Shown here piece by piece: positions 5,930 through 14,700 of a DNA stretch of 37,464 nt. Under the pieces are notes generated by a model. It saw only the letters and a program-made list of their open reading frames with translations, was not told where the DNA came from and made no database searches. The DNA comes from CAZHZT01 sp964537285. Its GTDB lineage: Bacteria; Bacteroidota; Bacteroidia; Chitinophagales; Saprospiraceae. The stretch covers positions 1 through 37,464 of the forward strand of contig CAZHZT010000050.1 of the NCBI GenBank assembly GCA_964537285.1, written 5' to 3'. A program made the translations under genes and the position numbers. Within the stretch, counting starts at the first letter, position 1, and every line of letters starts with the position of its first letter.

Positions 5930-8228
5930 CATTCTGGCAAAGTCTGAACCTCCAATAACTTTAAAGCAACACATCGAAGATGGGTTATCTGTTTGGGAAA
6001 GCCTAAAAGATGCTTTTCCAATGGCTCCAAAGTGTGCTCAAAGTGAAAACTTTTGGAGGTTACTCTGGATATGTGTTGTAACCCACGATCTAGGAAAAGC
6101 TCATTCTGAATTTCAGAAAGTATTGAGGGGGCAGAATAATGAATGGCACTCTCAAAGACATGAATTGTTTTCATTGCCTTTCGTGAAAAACTTGAACCTA
6201 TCTAAGCATGAAAAAACTTTAGTATTAAGGGTAGTTGCCGCCCACCATAGATCATACGATTTCTTAAGTCAGTTTATTGAAGATAACTATGAATACGATC
6301 CGGCTGAGTTTGATAAAGAGTTCTCAAAGATAAAGATTGAACAGGTTCTAAACCTATTGGATTCCTTTGAAGAAGGGCTAATAAAAGAAGACGAAGACTT
6401 TTCGACTGAATCTCCGCAAAGAATTATTAGAGCCTATCAAAAAGAAGTAAAACAGGTTATTATAGGTCGAACAAAAGAAATAGCCAATTTTGCCACTACG
6501 CTTTTACTGATGGGAGCCTTTCATCATTGCGATCACTTATCTTCCGCATTTGTAACGGAGTTTCCTTGCATGCAAAGGGAGGATTTCATTTTTTTAGATC
6601 GGCTTAGAAATAAACTGAAGTCGGAGAATCTTCAATTCTACTATCACCAAAAAGCAGCAGCTGAAATTGTTGGAAACGTCATTCTTACCGCACCTACGGG
6701 GTCTGGAAAGACAGAAACGTCCATGCTTTGGTTAAGGAAACAGCTACAAGACGTTGGGCAAGGCAGAGTATTTTATATCCTTCCCTTTACAGCTTCCATT
6801 AATGCCATGTTTGAACGCCTTAGCCACGATCAAGAAGGGTTAGGCAAGTCTATGGTCGGCATGCTTCACGGGAAACTAGATGCTTATTTGTACGATAGCT
6901 TTTTTGAAGAAGCCGGGAACTTATCAAAACTGAAAGAATCCATCACCAGCCTCAAACAAACGTTTAAGAATTTACAAACTCCACTTAAAGTATCGACGCC
7001 ATTTCAACTACTGAAGCATCTTTTTGGTCTAAAAGGGTTTGAAAAGGGAATCTTCGAATGGGTTGGCGGCTATTTCATTTTTGATGAAATCCATGCTTAT
7101 GATCCCGAGGTAACCGCACAAATTATCGTATTACTGGAATTTCTATCTTCAAGATTAAACGCGAATATTTTTATAATGACAGCCACTCTGCCAACTTTTT
7201 TGAAAAAAATGATTGGAAATTCTATTGAGAACTACTCAGACGTCAAGGCAGAAAATACACTTTATAATAAATTCAAGCGTCACAAAATTCAATTGATAGA
7301 GGGACTTTTGTCCAACCACTTATTACTTCTTGAACAAGAACTCGCCGAAAAAGATAGTGTTCTCGTCGTTTGCAACACTGTAGACCAAGCAAGGGAAATT
7401 TACATCCACTTTTCACATAAATTTGACACCCTGCTAATCCACGGGCGCTTTACCGCAAAAGATAGAACCCGAATTGAAAAACAATTGCAATCAAATCCTC
7501 CAAAACTACTTGTTGGCACTCAGGCAATTGAAGTGAGTTTAGATATTGATTACGATGTAATCTTTACGGAACCGGCTCCATTAGATGCACTCATTCAAAG
7601 GTTCGGACGAATAAATAGAAAACGACAAAAAGAGCCATGCCCTTGTATTGTTTTTACGGAACGTAATGAAAAGGATCAATATATCTATAAGACTGATTTG
7701 GTAGATAGAACATTAGAAGTACTAAAGAAAATAGCATCTGTTAACAACGGAATTATTCAGGAATCAGAATTACAAAAGCACATAGATACTGTTTATCCTT
7801 GTTTCGATAAAGAAGCCAAAGAAAGATATGACAAAATTTATAATTTACTTTCCCTATCGATTCAAAAGCTTACTCCTTTTAACCCTTCCAAAGAAGGGGA
7901 AGAAGTCTTTTACAAGCAATTTGATGGGGTAAAAGTGGTTCCTGCTTACTATGAAAAAGAATATCTTCAAAAGATAAATAAATTCGACTTTATCGGTGCA
8001 GAACAACTGAAACTTTCGATAAGAAAAAACTGGTTTGCTCGTTTACTTGCGGATTCCGATATTCAAAAGGAATTATGCGTACTTTTTCCTTCAGAGCATC
8101 CAAATTCAAAACCAATCGAGATAACTTTTTTTAAAGTCAATAGATATTACAGGCCTGACATAGGCCTTGATTTTGAAAACCAAGAAAACACAACCTCTAA
8201 CAATGCAGAAAACAACCAAATCCTTTAA
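5922..8228 (+). CDS. cas3: CRISPR helicase-nuclease Cas3 (HD domain fused to SF2 helicase)
   Basis: Cas3 is recruited to Cascade-bound DNA, nicks it and degrades it while translocating. From the ATG at 5922 the protein has 768 residues; a TTG at 5907 would add five, but the ATG overlaps the cas5 stop by 8 nt and is preferred. The HD nuclease domain has THDLGK (His55-Asp56), RHE (about 80-81), AAHHR (108-109) and FHHCDH (about 201-205). The helicase has Walker A APTGSGKT (about 257-264), DEIH (388-391), TATLP (420-424) and QRFGRINR (559-566). All key residues are present, so it should be active. It is the last gene of the coupled effector block; the next gene has its own promoter. Confidence 0.96.
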   Translation: MNDILAKSEPPITLKQHIEDGLSVWESLKDAFPMAPKCAQSENFWRLLWICVVTHDLGKAHSEFQKVLRGQNNEWHSQRHELFSLPFVKNLNLSKHEKTLVLRVVAAHHRSYDFLSQFIEDNYEYDPAEFDKEFSKIKIEQVLNLLDSFEEGLIKEDEDFSTESPQRIIRAYQKEVKQVIIGRTKEIANFATTLLLMGAFHHCDHLSSAFVTEFPCMQREDFIFLDRLRNKLKSENLQFYYHQKAAAEIVGNVILTAPTGSGKTETSMLWLRKQLQDVGQGRVFYILPFTASINAMFERLSHDQEGLGKSMVGMLHGKLDAYLYDSFFEEAGNLSKLKESITSLKQTFKNLQTPLKVSTPFQLLKHLFGLKGFEKGIFEWVGGYFIFDEIHAYDPEVTAQIIVLLEFLSSRLNANIFIMTATLPTFLKKMIGNSIENYSDVKAENTLYNKFKRHKIQLIEGLLSNHLLLLEQELAEKDSVLVVCNTVDQAREIYIHFSHKFDTLLIHGRFTAKDRTRIEKQLQSNPPKLLVGTQAIEVSLDIDYDVIFTEPAPLDALIQRFGRINRKRQKEPCPCIVFTERNEKDQYIYKTDLVDRTLEVLKKIASVNNGIIQESELQKHIDTVYPCFDKEAKERYDKIYNLLSLSIQKLTPFNPSKEGEEVFYKQFDGVKVVPAYYEKEYLQKINKFDFIGAEQLKLSIRKNWFARLLADSDIQKELCVLFPSEHPNSKPIEITFFKVNRYYRPDIGLDFENQENTTSNNAENNQIL

Positions 8229-8258
8229 AACTGACTTAATACCAAATCAAAAACCTCT

Positions 8259-8298
8259 GTTTTTGACTTGACTTCAAGTCAAAAACATCATAAATTTG
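8259..8298 (+). promoter_or_regulatory. Promoter of the ATPase gene with a 12-bp palindrome across its -33 region
   Basis: A perfect 12-bp stem with a 4-nt loop (arms 8259-8270 and 8275-8286, core GACTTG/CAAGTC) is followed by TAAATTTG at 8291-8298, a perfect -7 box. TTG at 8268-8270 lies 20 nt before it. The palindrome covers the -33 region and could be an operator or a weak terminator of the cas operon. Either way the gene that follows appears to have separate control. Confidence 0.6.
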
Positions 8299-8316
8299 CC
8301 CTAAACCCAAGTCATC

Positions 8317-9513
8317 ATGCAAATACTCTTTGAATATCAGGAAAGATACCTCGAACAAATTAGCGACCAATACTTTCGCTTCCTTTACGACCGCTTGCCG
8401 AGAAAAGAGCGCATGATCGCCATACGAGGCCCGAGAGGTGCAGGTAAAACCACCCTGCTGCTTCAATGGCTCAAATATGAATTGGGAGCCAAGGACGACG
8501 CACTGTATGTAACCGCCGATCACCCTTGGTTTTTTACGCACAGCCTGTTGGAGCTGGCCAATGATTTTGTAAAATACGGAGGCAAATACTTACTTATAGA
8601 TGAAGTACATCAGTATGCGAATTGGTCTGCGGAGCTGAAAAATATATATGACGCCCATCGGGGCTTACAAGTGATCATTACCGCATCCTCCGCACTGGAT
8701 TTGCACCGGGGAGCTGCAGACCTGAGCCGCCGCCTCCTAAGCTTTCAACTACCGGGCTTATCTTTCAGGGAGTATTTGAACCTAACGAATGGCATTGAAC
8801 TTCCTGTCGCAAGCCTGGAAGACATTATTAAGCAGCACAAGGAGATCAGCAAGCAATGCACCAGCAAGTTTCGACCACTGCCACTTTTCAAAGATTACTT
8901 ACGTTCAGGCTATTTGCCATTTATCCTGGAGGGTGATAAAAGCTTTTATCATACACGCCTACTTGAAACGGTAAATGCCACCCTGGAACGCGACCTCAGC
9001 ACAATAGAGGAATACTCAGCCGCTAATGTAGCTAAGATCAAAAAGCTGTTGGGAGTCATCGCTGAATCCGTTCCCTTTGAACCTAATATATCCGCCATAG
9101 CCGGAAAATTGAAAATAGGCAGAGATACGGTTAACAACTTCATTCAACACCTCAGCAATGCGCGATTGCTCAACTTGTTAAATACAGCAACCAGAGGCGT
9201 CGCTGCCTTACAGAAACCTGATAAAATTTACCTGGAGAATACGAATATCAGCTTCACCTTAAAAGAACAACCCAATGCGGGGGCCCTTAGAGAAACCTTT
9301 TTACTCAACCAATTGAAAAATGCAGGATACGAAGTGCATCTTCCTTCAAAAGGTGATTTTTTGATAAACAAGAAGTATACCGTTGAGGTAGGCGGAAAAA
9401 ATAAGGAAGGCAAACAAATCAAAGGCTTACCTGATGCGTTTATTGCCGCCGATGAAATAGAAACAGGCTTTCGCCAAAAAATACCCCTTTGGCTGTTTGG
9501 TTTTCTTTACTAA
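8317..9513 (+). CDS. AAA-family ATPase with DUF4143 domain (cargo inside the cas operon)
   Basis: The 398-residue protein has Walker A GPRGAGKTT (residues 38-46) and Walker B YLLIDE (91-96) in an AAA_14-type ATPase domain. A winged-helix part (about 255-290) and a C-terminal DUF4143 domain, related in fold to restriction-endonuclease-like domains, follow. Proteins of this family are common in Bacteria and Archaea and are often mobile-element or defence cargo; their exact function is not established. It lies between cas3 and cas4, where no Cas protein of this type is expected. It has its own promoter and is followed directly by a palindromic element whose target duplication contains its stop codon. 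I regard it as an inserted passenger rather than a subunit of the system, but a role in adaptation cannot be excluded. Confidence 0.82.
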   Translation: MQILFEYQERYLEQISDQYFRFLYDRLPRKERMIAIRGPRGAGKTTLLLQWLKYELGAKDDALYVTADHPWFFTHSLLELANDFVKYGGKYLLIDEVHQYANWSAELKNIYDAHRGLQVIITASSALDLHRGAADLSRRLLSFQLPGLSFREYLNLTNGIELPVASLEDIIKQHKEISKQCTSKFRPLPLFKDYLRSGYLPFILEGDKSFYHTRLLETVNATLERDLSTIEEYSAANVAKIKKLLGVIAESVPFEPNISAIAGKLKIGRDTVNNFIQHLSNARLLNLLNTATRGVAALQKPDKIYLENTNISFTLKEQPNAGALRETFLLNQLKNAGYEVHLPSKGDFLINKKYTVEVGGKNKEGKQIKGLPDAFIAADEIETGFRQKIPLWLFGFLY

Positions 9514-9637
9514 AAAAGTTCTTTGACATAAATTGTGGAAAATGGAACTTCAAAATGATAAGCCTTTCAGCCAAAAGGGCATTCAAGGCTTATCATTTTG
9601 AAGTTTTCCACACAATTTGTCAAAGAACGCTAAAAAA
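9510..9637. mobile_element. 111-bp palindromic MITE between the ATPase gene and cas4
   Basis: The element (9518-9628) starts with GTTCTTTGACA and ends with its complement, and most of it folds into a long imperfect hairpin containing ACTTCAAAATGATAAGCC and its complement. CTAAAAAA flanks it at 9510-9517 and 9630-9637, which fits an 8-bp target duplication with the boundary uncertain by one base. A second copy lies inverted at 32997-33107. The stop codon of the ATPase (9511-9513) lies inside the left duplication. A transcript reaching cas4 from upstream must pass this hairpin. Confidence 0.85.
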
Positions 9638-9645
9638 TAAAGGCC

Positions 9646-10146
9646 ATGCATACTACCGGAACCCACATTGCCTATTTGCACTTATGCCACCGTAAACTCT
9701 GGCTCTTTGCCCACGGCATCAACATGGAGCAGACCAGCGAGCTGGTTGCAGAAGGAAAGTTTATTGACGAAAATACTTATAAACACCGGGCCGTACGTTG
9801 GCAGGCATTGGAGTTGGAAGGCATTAAGATCGACCATTATGATGCCCGACGTAAATTGGTTCGGGAAGTCAAAAAGTCTAACAAAAGAGAAGATGCACAC
9901 AAAGCACAACTCAAATACTATTTGTTTGTGATGGAGCGCCACGGCATCCCGGCAAAATATGGGGTCCTCGAGTATCCAAAACTTCGGGAGACCGAAGAGG
10001 TGCACTTGAGCGACGCCGACCGGCAGGAAATTCCGCATTGGGAAGCCGAGGTGAAACGAATTCTCGAGCAAGACAACTGTCCGGCATTAGTGAAAAAACG
10101 CATTTGCAAGCGCTGTGCCTATTATGAATTTTGTTATTCCGAATAA
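9646..10146 (+). CDS. cas4: Adaptation exonuclease Cas4
   Basis: Cas4 trims the 3' ends of prespacers and, with Cas1-Cas2, fixes PAM selection and orientation. The 166-residue protein is a RecB-like nuclease. It has Cys14 (LHLCHRKLW), Asp63, Glu74-Val-Lys76 (the ExK motif), Gln88 with Tyr91 (QLKYY) and C-terminal cysteines at 145, 154, 157 and 163. Together with Cys14, three of these should hold a 4Fe-4S cluster. The length is typical. The start is 17 bp after the palindromic element and the stop is 2 bp before the preferred cas1 start, so cas4 and cas1 are tightly linked. I see no clear promoter of its own. Confidence 0.93.
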   Translation: MHTTGTHIAYLHLCHRKLWLFAHGINMEQTSELVAEGKFIDENTYKHRAVRWQALELEGIKIDHYDARRKLVREVKKSNKREDAHKAQLKYYLFVMERHGIPAKYGVLEYPKLRETEEVHLSDADRQEIPHWEAEVKRILEQDNCPALVKKRICKRCAYYEFCYSE

Positions 10147-10148
10147 GC

Positions 10149-11156
10149 ATGAAGAAAACCTATTACCTTTTCAACCCCGGTCGGATGAGCCGACGAGACA
10201 ACACCTTGAAATTTACAGCAACAGACGAATTGGGAAAAGATCAAAAGCCACGGTATTTGCCGGTAGAAGGAATTGAGGCTCTTTATATTTTTGGGAGTAT
10301 TGATGCCAATAGTGCCCTTTTCAATTTTTTAGGAAAAAAGCGGGTGCCTGTTCATTTTTTTGATTATTACGAGCATTACAGCGGATCTTTTCAACCGAAA
10401 GAATATTTATTGGCAGGAAAAATGCAGGTTGCCCAGACGCGCACTTATTTGCAAAGCAAACGGAGGATGCACATAGCCCGCCAACTTGTGGAAGGTGCCA
10501 GTTTCAATATGTTAAAAAACATGCGCTATTATCAAAGCAGGGGCAGAGACCTGAATCCACTCATTTTAAATTCAGAAAAATTGCGGCAAGCAATAGCCAA
10601 CACCCCAGACGTCCCCACTTTAATGGGGGTAGAAGGCAATTGCAGGCAGGTCTATTATCAGGCTTTCGAACATATCATCACTAATTTTTCCATGAATGGC
10701 CGGGTTAAACAGCCTCCGTCCAATGAAGTAAATGCTTTAATATCCTTTGGAAACATGATGTGTTACACATTAGCCCTGGATATGATTTACCATACCCAAT
10801 TGAACCCCACCATCAGTTTTTTGCATGAGCCCGGCACCCGGCGTTACAGTTTAGCCCTCGACATTGCAGAGGTTTTCAAGCCCATACTGGTAGATCGAAC
10901 AATTTTCAAATTGCTTAACCGCAAGGAGCTGAATGGGACACACTTTGAACAAAGCCTTAATGGCTGCACTCTAAAAGAAAGCGGCCGGAAAGTCTTCCTA
11001 CGAAGCTTTGAAGAGCGCTTAAAAGAAACGATACAGCACCGCAGTTTAGGAAAAAAAGTAAGCTACAAGCGGCTTGTTCTATTAGAATGTTACAAATTGG
11101 CAAAATATATTTTAAAAATGGAGGAAAACTACAAGTCGTTTAAGATCTGGTGGTAA
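10149..11156 (+). CDS. cas1: CRISPR integrase Cas1 (type I-B)
   Basis: Cas1 integrates new spacers at the leader end of the array together with Cas2. From the ATG at 10149 the protein has 335 residues; a TTG at 10131 is possible but would overlap cas4 more. The metal-binding residues are visible: Glu162 in LMGVEGNCR, His226 in ISFLHEPGT and Asp238 in YSLALDIAE. The N-terminal beta domain opens with TYYLFNPGRMSRRDNTL. The protein is intact and should be active, which agrees with the very large array. A 70-bp gap without obvious features separates it from cas2. Confidence 0.96.
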   Translation: MKKTYYLFNPGRMSRRDNTLKFTATDELGKDQKPRYLPVEGIEALYIFGSIDANSALFNFLGKKRVPVHFFDYYEHYSGSFQPKEYLLAGKMQVAQTRTYLQSKRRMHIARQLVEGASFNMLKNMRYYQSRGRDLNPLILNSEKLRQAIANTPDVPTLMGVEGNCRQVYYQAFEHIITNFSMNGRVKQPPSNEVNALISFGNMMCYTLALDMIYHTQLNPTISFLHEPGTRRYSLALDIAEVFKPILVDRTIFKLLNRKELNGTHFEQSLNGCTLKESGRKVFLRSFEERLKETIQHRSLGKKVSYKRLVLLECYKLAKYILKMEENYKSFKIWW

Positions 11157-11226
11157 AAGACTACGGCGAATGGGGTACATTTACGAAGGGAAAAGTTTAT
11201 GATAAACAAGAAATAAGCATATAAAT

Positions 11227-11490
11227 ATGTATATTATTGCAGTATACGATGTAAGTGAAGGGCGAGTAGTAAAGATGTTGAAATTATGTCGGCGGTATCT
11301 GAATTGGATTCAGAATTCGGTTTTTGAAGGAGAGATTACCGAGTTAAAGTTACAAGAGTTGATACACGAAGCCCGGCAGATTATGGATGAGAGCAATGAT
11401 AGTTTCATTATATTTAGCAGCAGGAATGCCCGTTGGTTGGATAAGCAGGTAATAGGTTTGGAGCGGCAAAGCACCGATAATTTTTTATAA
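11227..11490 (+). CDS. cas2: CRISPR adaptation protein Cas2
   Basis: Cas2 forms the dimeric core that two Cas1 dimers hold during integration. The 87-residue protein has the ferredoxin-like start MYIIAVYDVSE with the conserved Asp8, followed by CRRYLNWIQNSVFEGEIT, the best conserved part of the family. The length is normal. It is the last cas gene and lies 211 bp before the first repeat, so the leader follows it directly. Confidence 0.95.
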   Translation: MYIIAVYDVSEGRVVKMLKLCRRYLNWIQNSVFEGEITELKLQELIHEARQIMDESNDSFIIFSSRNARWLDKQVIGLERQSTDNFL

Positions 11491-11701
11491 ATTTATCGTC
11501 GGCGAATCAAGGGAACAGCATTTAAGTGCTTCTCCTCAACAGGTAAAAACGTAATAAACTCTTATTCAACCAGTTAAATAGTCGTCGCCCAACAAGCAAA
11601 ATCAGCTTATTTACTACCGACGCCTTAAAGCAGCTATTAAACCCACAAAGTTCTTTGACAATTGGTTAAAAATCAGTTATATTTACATGTAAATAGCACG
11701 G
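11491..11701 (+). promoter_or_regulatory. CRISPR leader with array promoter
   Basis: This A/T-rich stretch between cas2 and the first repeat is the leader. TTTG (11654-11657, inside GTTCTTTGACA) is followed after 20 nt by TATATTTA (11678-11685), one base off the Bacteroidota -7 consensus. Transcription would begin near 11692, about 10 nt before the first repeat. The same GTTCTTTGACA string forms the ends of the palindromic elements at 9518 and 32998 and occurs at 29018. Confidence 0.72.
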
Positions 11702-14700
11702 CCTTTAATCGTACCAGATTGGAATTGAAACAATAATTACGACAAATGCTAAGGATAACCAAAGGACCTTTAATCGTACCAGATTGGAATTGAAACTCAA
11801 TAGTCTCATTATTGTATATCTCTACTTCGTTTGGCCTTTAATCGTACCAGATTGGAATTGAAACATCGTATGCTTTCTCCCTCAATTTGTTGAAAATATC
11901 CCTTTAATCGTACCAGATTGGAATTGAAACATTGGTGGATCACCTATATTACAAGGTGTTCCTGTTGTCCTTTAATCGTACCAGATTGGAATTGAAACTT
12001 CGATAAATTTTGCCGTCGTACTCAAAAAGAGATACCTTTAATCGTACCAGATTGGAATTGAAACATAATGCTTTTGTTGCATCCTATAGCGTAAATGATT
12101 CCTTTAATCGTACCAGATTGGAATTGAAACACCGCTAATGTTTTTGTTTGAATATCCGGCGGGAAACCTTTAATCGTACCAGATTGGAATTGAAACAAGT
12201 AACGGCCCCTAATTCATAAGCATTGTCTGTTCCTTTAATCGTACCAGATTGGAATTGAAACGATACAGTTATCATCAATACAATTCAACTGTTATTCCTT
12301 TAATCGTACCAGATTGGAATTGAAACAAGATAGATATGGTTTTGCGTGCAAATGATGCAAGTCCTTTAATCGTACCAGATTGGAATTGAAACAAAATGAA
12401 TGATTGGTAAACTTCACATAATCTCGTCCTTTAATCGTACCAGATTGGAATTGAAACTAGTAATACATGTTAAAGTTTTTGATGAAGATGATACCTTTAA
12501 TCGTACCAGATTGGAATTGAAACATTACTATTCCCGGAGCAACGCAAGAAGATATGAAGCCTTTAATCGTACCAGATTGGAATTGAAACTTGTTCAATCG
12601 TCATGAGATGTTTTGAGTATTGTTTCCTTTAATCGTACCAGATTGGAATTGAAACCCTGGAAGCCCTGGCGGGAAGTAAGCAGAATTTATTCCCTTTAAT
12701 CGTACCAGATTGGAATTGAAACCCAATATTGGCAGGATTGAGAAGAAAGAAGAAAACTCCTTTAATCGTACCAGATTGGAATTGAAACTATATCTACCTA
12801 AAAAGGGGTATAAAATGAATGTATCCTTTAATCGTACCAGATTGGAATTGAAACACAATAATGCAGCCGCCTTACTTCAAACTAATCTCCCCTTTAATCG
12901 TACCAGATTGGAATTGAAACACGACACAACAACAAATTTATTGTTAGATACATTTTTCCTTTAATCGTACCAGATTGGAATTGAAACTTCGTTGAGCTGG
13001 ATGTCATCCGTTCAAAAACCTTTCCTTTAATCGTACCAGATTGGAATTGAAACACTGAATACCTGTTTGGATTAACAGACCGGCTACGATTCCTTTAATC
13101 GTACCAGATTGGAATTGAAACCAACAAGGCCAGAAAGTGGTCTTATTGTGCCTTTGGCCCTTTAATCGTACCAGATTGGAATTGAAACACATTTCATTTA
13201 AAAGCCTTAGATCCTTGTGAATCACCTTTAATCGTACCAGATTGGAATTGAAACGGCACATACTATGGCACTATCGCCATTTGATGAAGTACCTTTAATC
13301 GTACCAGATTGGAATTGAAACTATTCATTAGTTTTTACTTCAACATTTTCATTCTTCCTTTAATCGTACCAGATTGGAATTGAAACAGATTTGTTTCCAA
13401 TCAGTCCTTAAAAGACGATATTCCTTTAATCGTACCAGATTGGAATTGAAACCAGCATTCGAACATACTTTAATAATGTTGTTAAGGTGCCTTTAATCGT
13501 ACCAGATTGGAATTGAAACGGTCATTAGAAGATAATCTTTCTAATCAGTTATTGATCCTTTAATCGTACCAGATTGGAATTGAAACAACATGAATTCAGC
13601 GGAGGAAGGGTTCAAAAACTTTCCTTTAATCGTACCAGATTGGAATTGAAACTTGCTCTTCATTAAGTTCTTGGTTCTTTAGTTGGGCATCCTTTAATCG
13701 TACCAGATTGGAATTGAAACAGATTCTATCTACTTCATAAAACGGATGCGCTTCCATCCTTTAATCGTACCAGATTGGAATTGAAACCTTATTGACGGAT
13801 TGAGTAGTTATTTGAAAGATATTCCTTTAATCGTACCAGATTGGAATTGAAACTTTGAATTTGCTCCTTGAATAAATCCTCTTTCAATCTCCTTTAATCG
13901 TACCAGATTGGAATTGAAACAGTACACCATCATAGATGGGGCTCACAGGACTAAAAACCTTTAATCGTACCAGATTGGAATTGAAACGTACATATTCTCT
14001 TTGTCCCTATACTTATGGTGTTCTCCTTTAATCGTACCAGATTGGAATTGAAACTCAAGTACTCCGTAACACAATCCATGATTTCTTTTTCCCTTTAATC
14101 GTACCAGATTGGAATTGAAACTTCCTCGAAATGATATCAAGTATTTCATCATTGCTTTCCTTTAATCGTACCAGATTGGAATTGAAACTCTTAAACCGGT
14201 TAATTACTGCTGAAGGTGGCACTTCCTTTAATCGTACCAGATTGGAATTGAAACAGCAAGATTGGAAACCAATTGGTTAAAGTTGCTTAGCCCTTTAATC
14301 GTACCAGATTGGAATTGAAACTATATCTACCTAAAAAGGGGTATAAAATTCAGGTCCTTTAATCGTACCAGATTGGAATTGAAACAGGACAAGAATCGGT
14401 AGTTGAAGCAATACAAGAGGCCTTTAATCGTACCAGATTGGAATTGAAACATAATGGTGTTATAATTAACACAACCTTAAAATCGACCTTTAATCGTACC
14501 AGATTGGAATTGAAACTCGTACTTTGCTAATAAGGATTTATTTTTCAAGGCCTTTAATCGTACCAGATTGGAATTGAAACGGAATGTAGCTAATAAAAGA
14601 TTGGCTATTCAAGATCCCTTTAATCGTACCAGATTGGAATTGAAACTTTTTCGTGGTACTTTTGAGCTAAAATAGCCTTGCCCTTTAATCGTACCAGATT

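Noticed and set aside
9668..10150. Alternative frames on both strands over cas4
   Set aside because: The cas4 frame carries all family motifs; the others are shadows.
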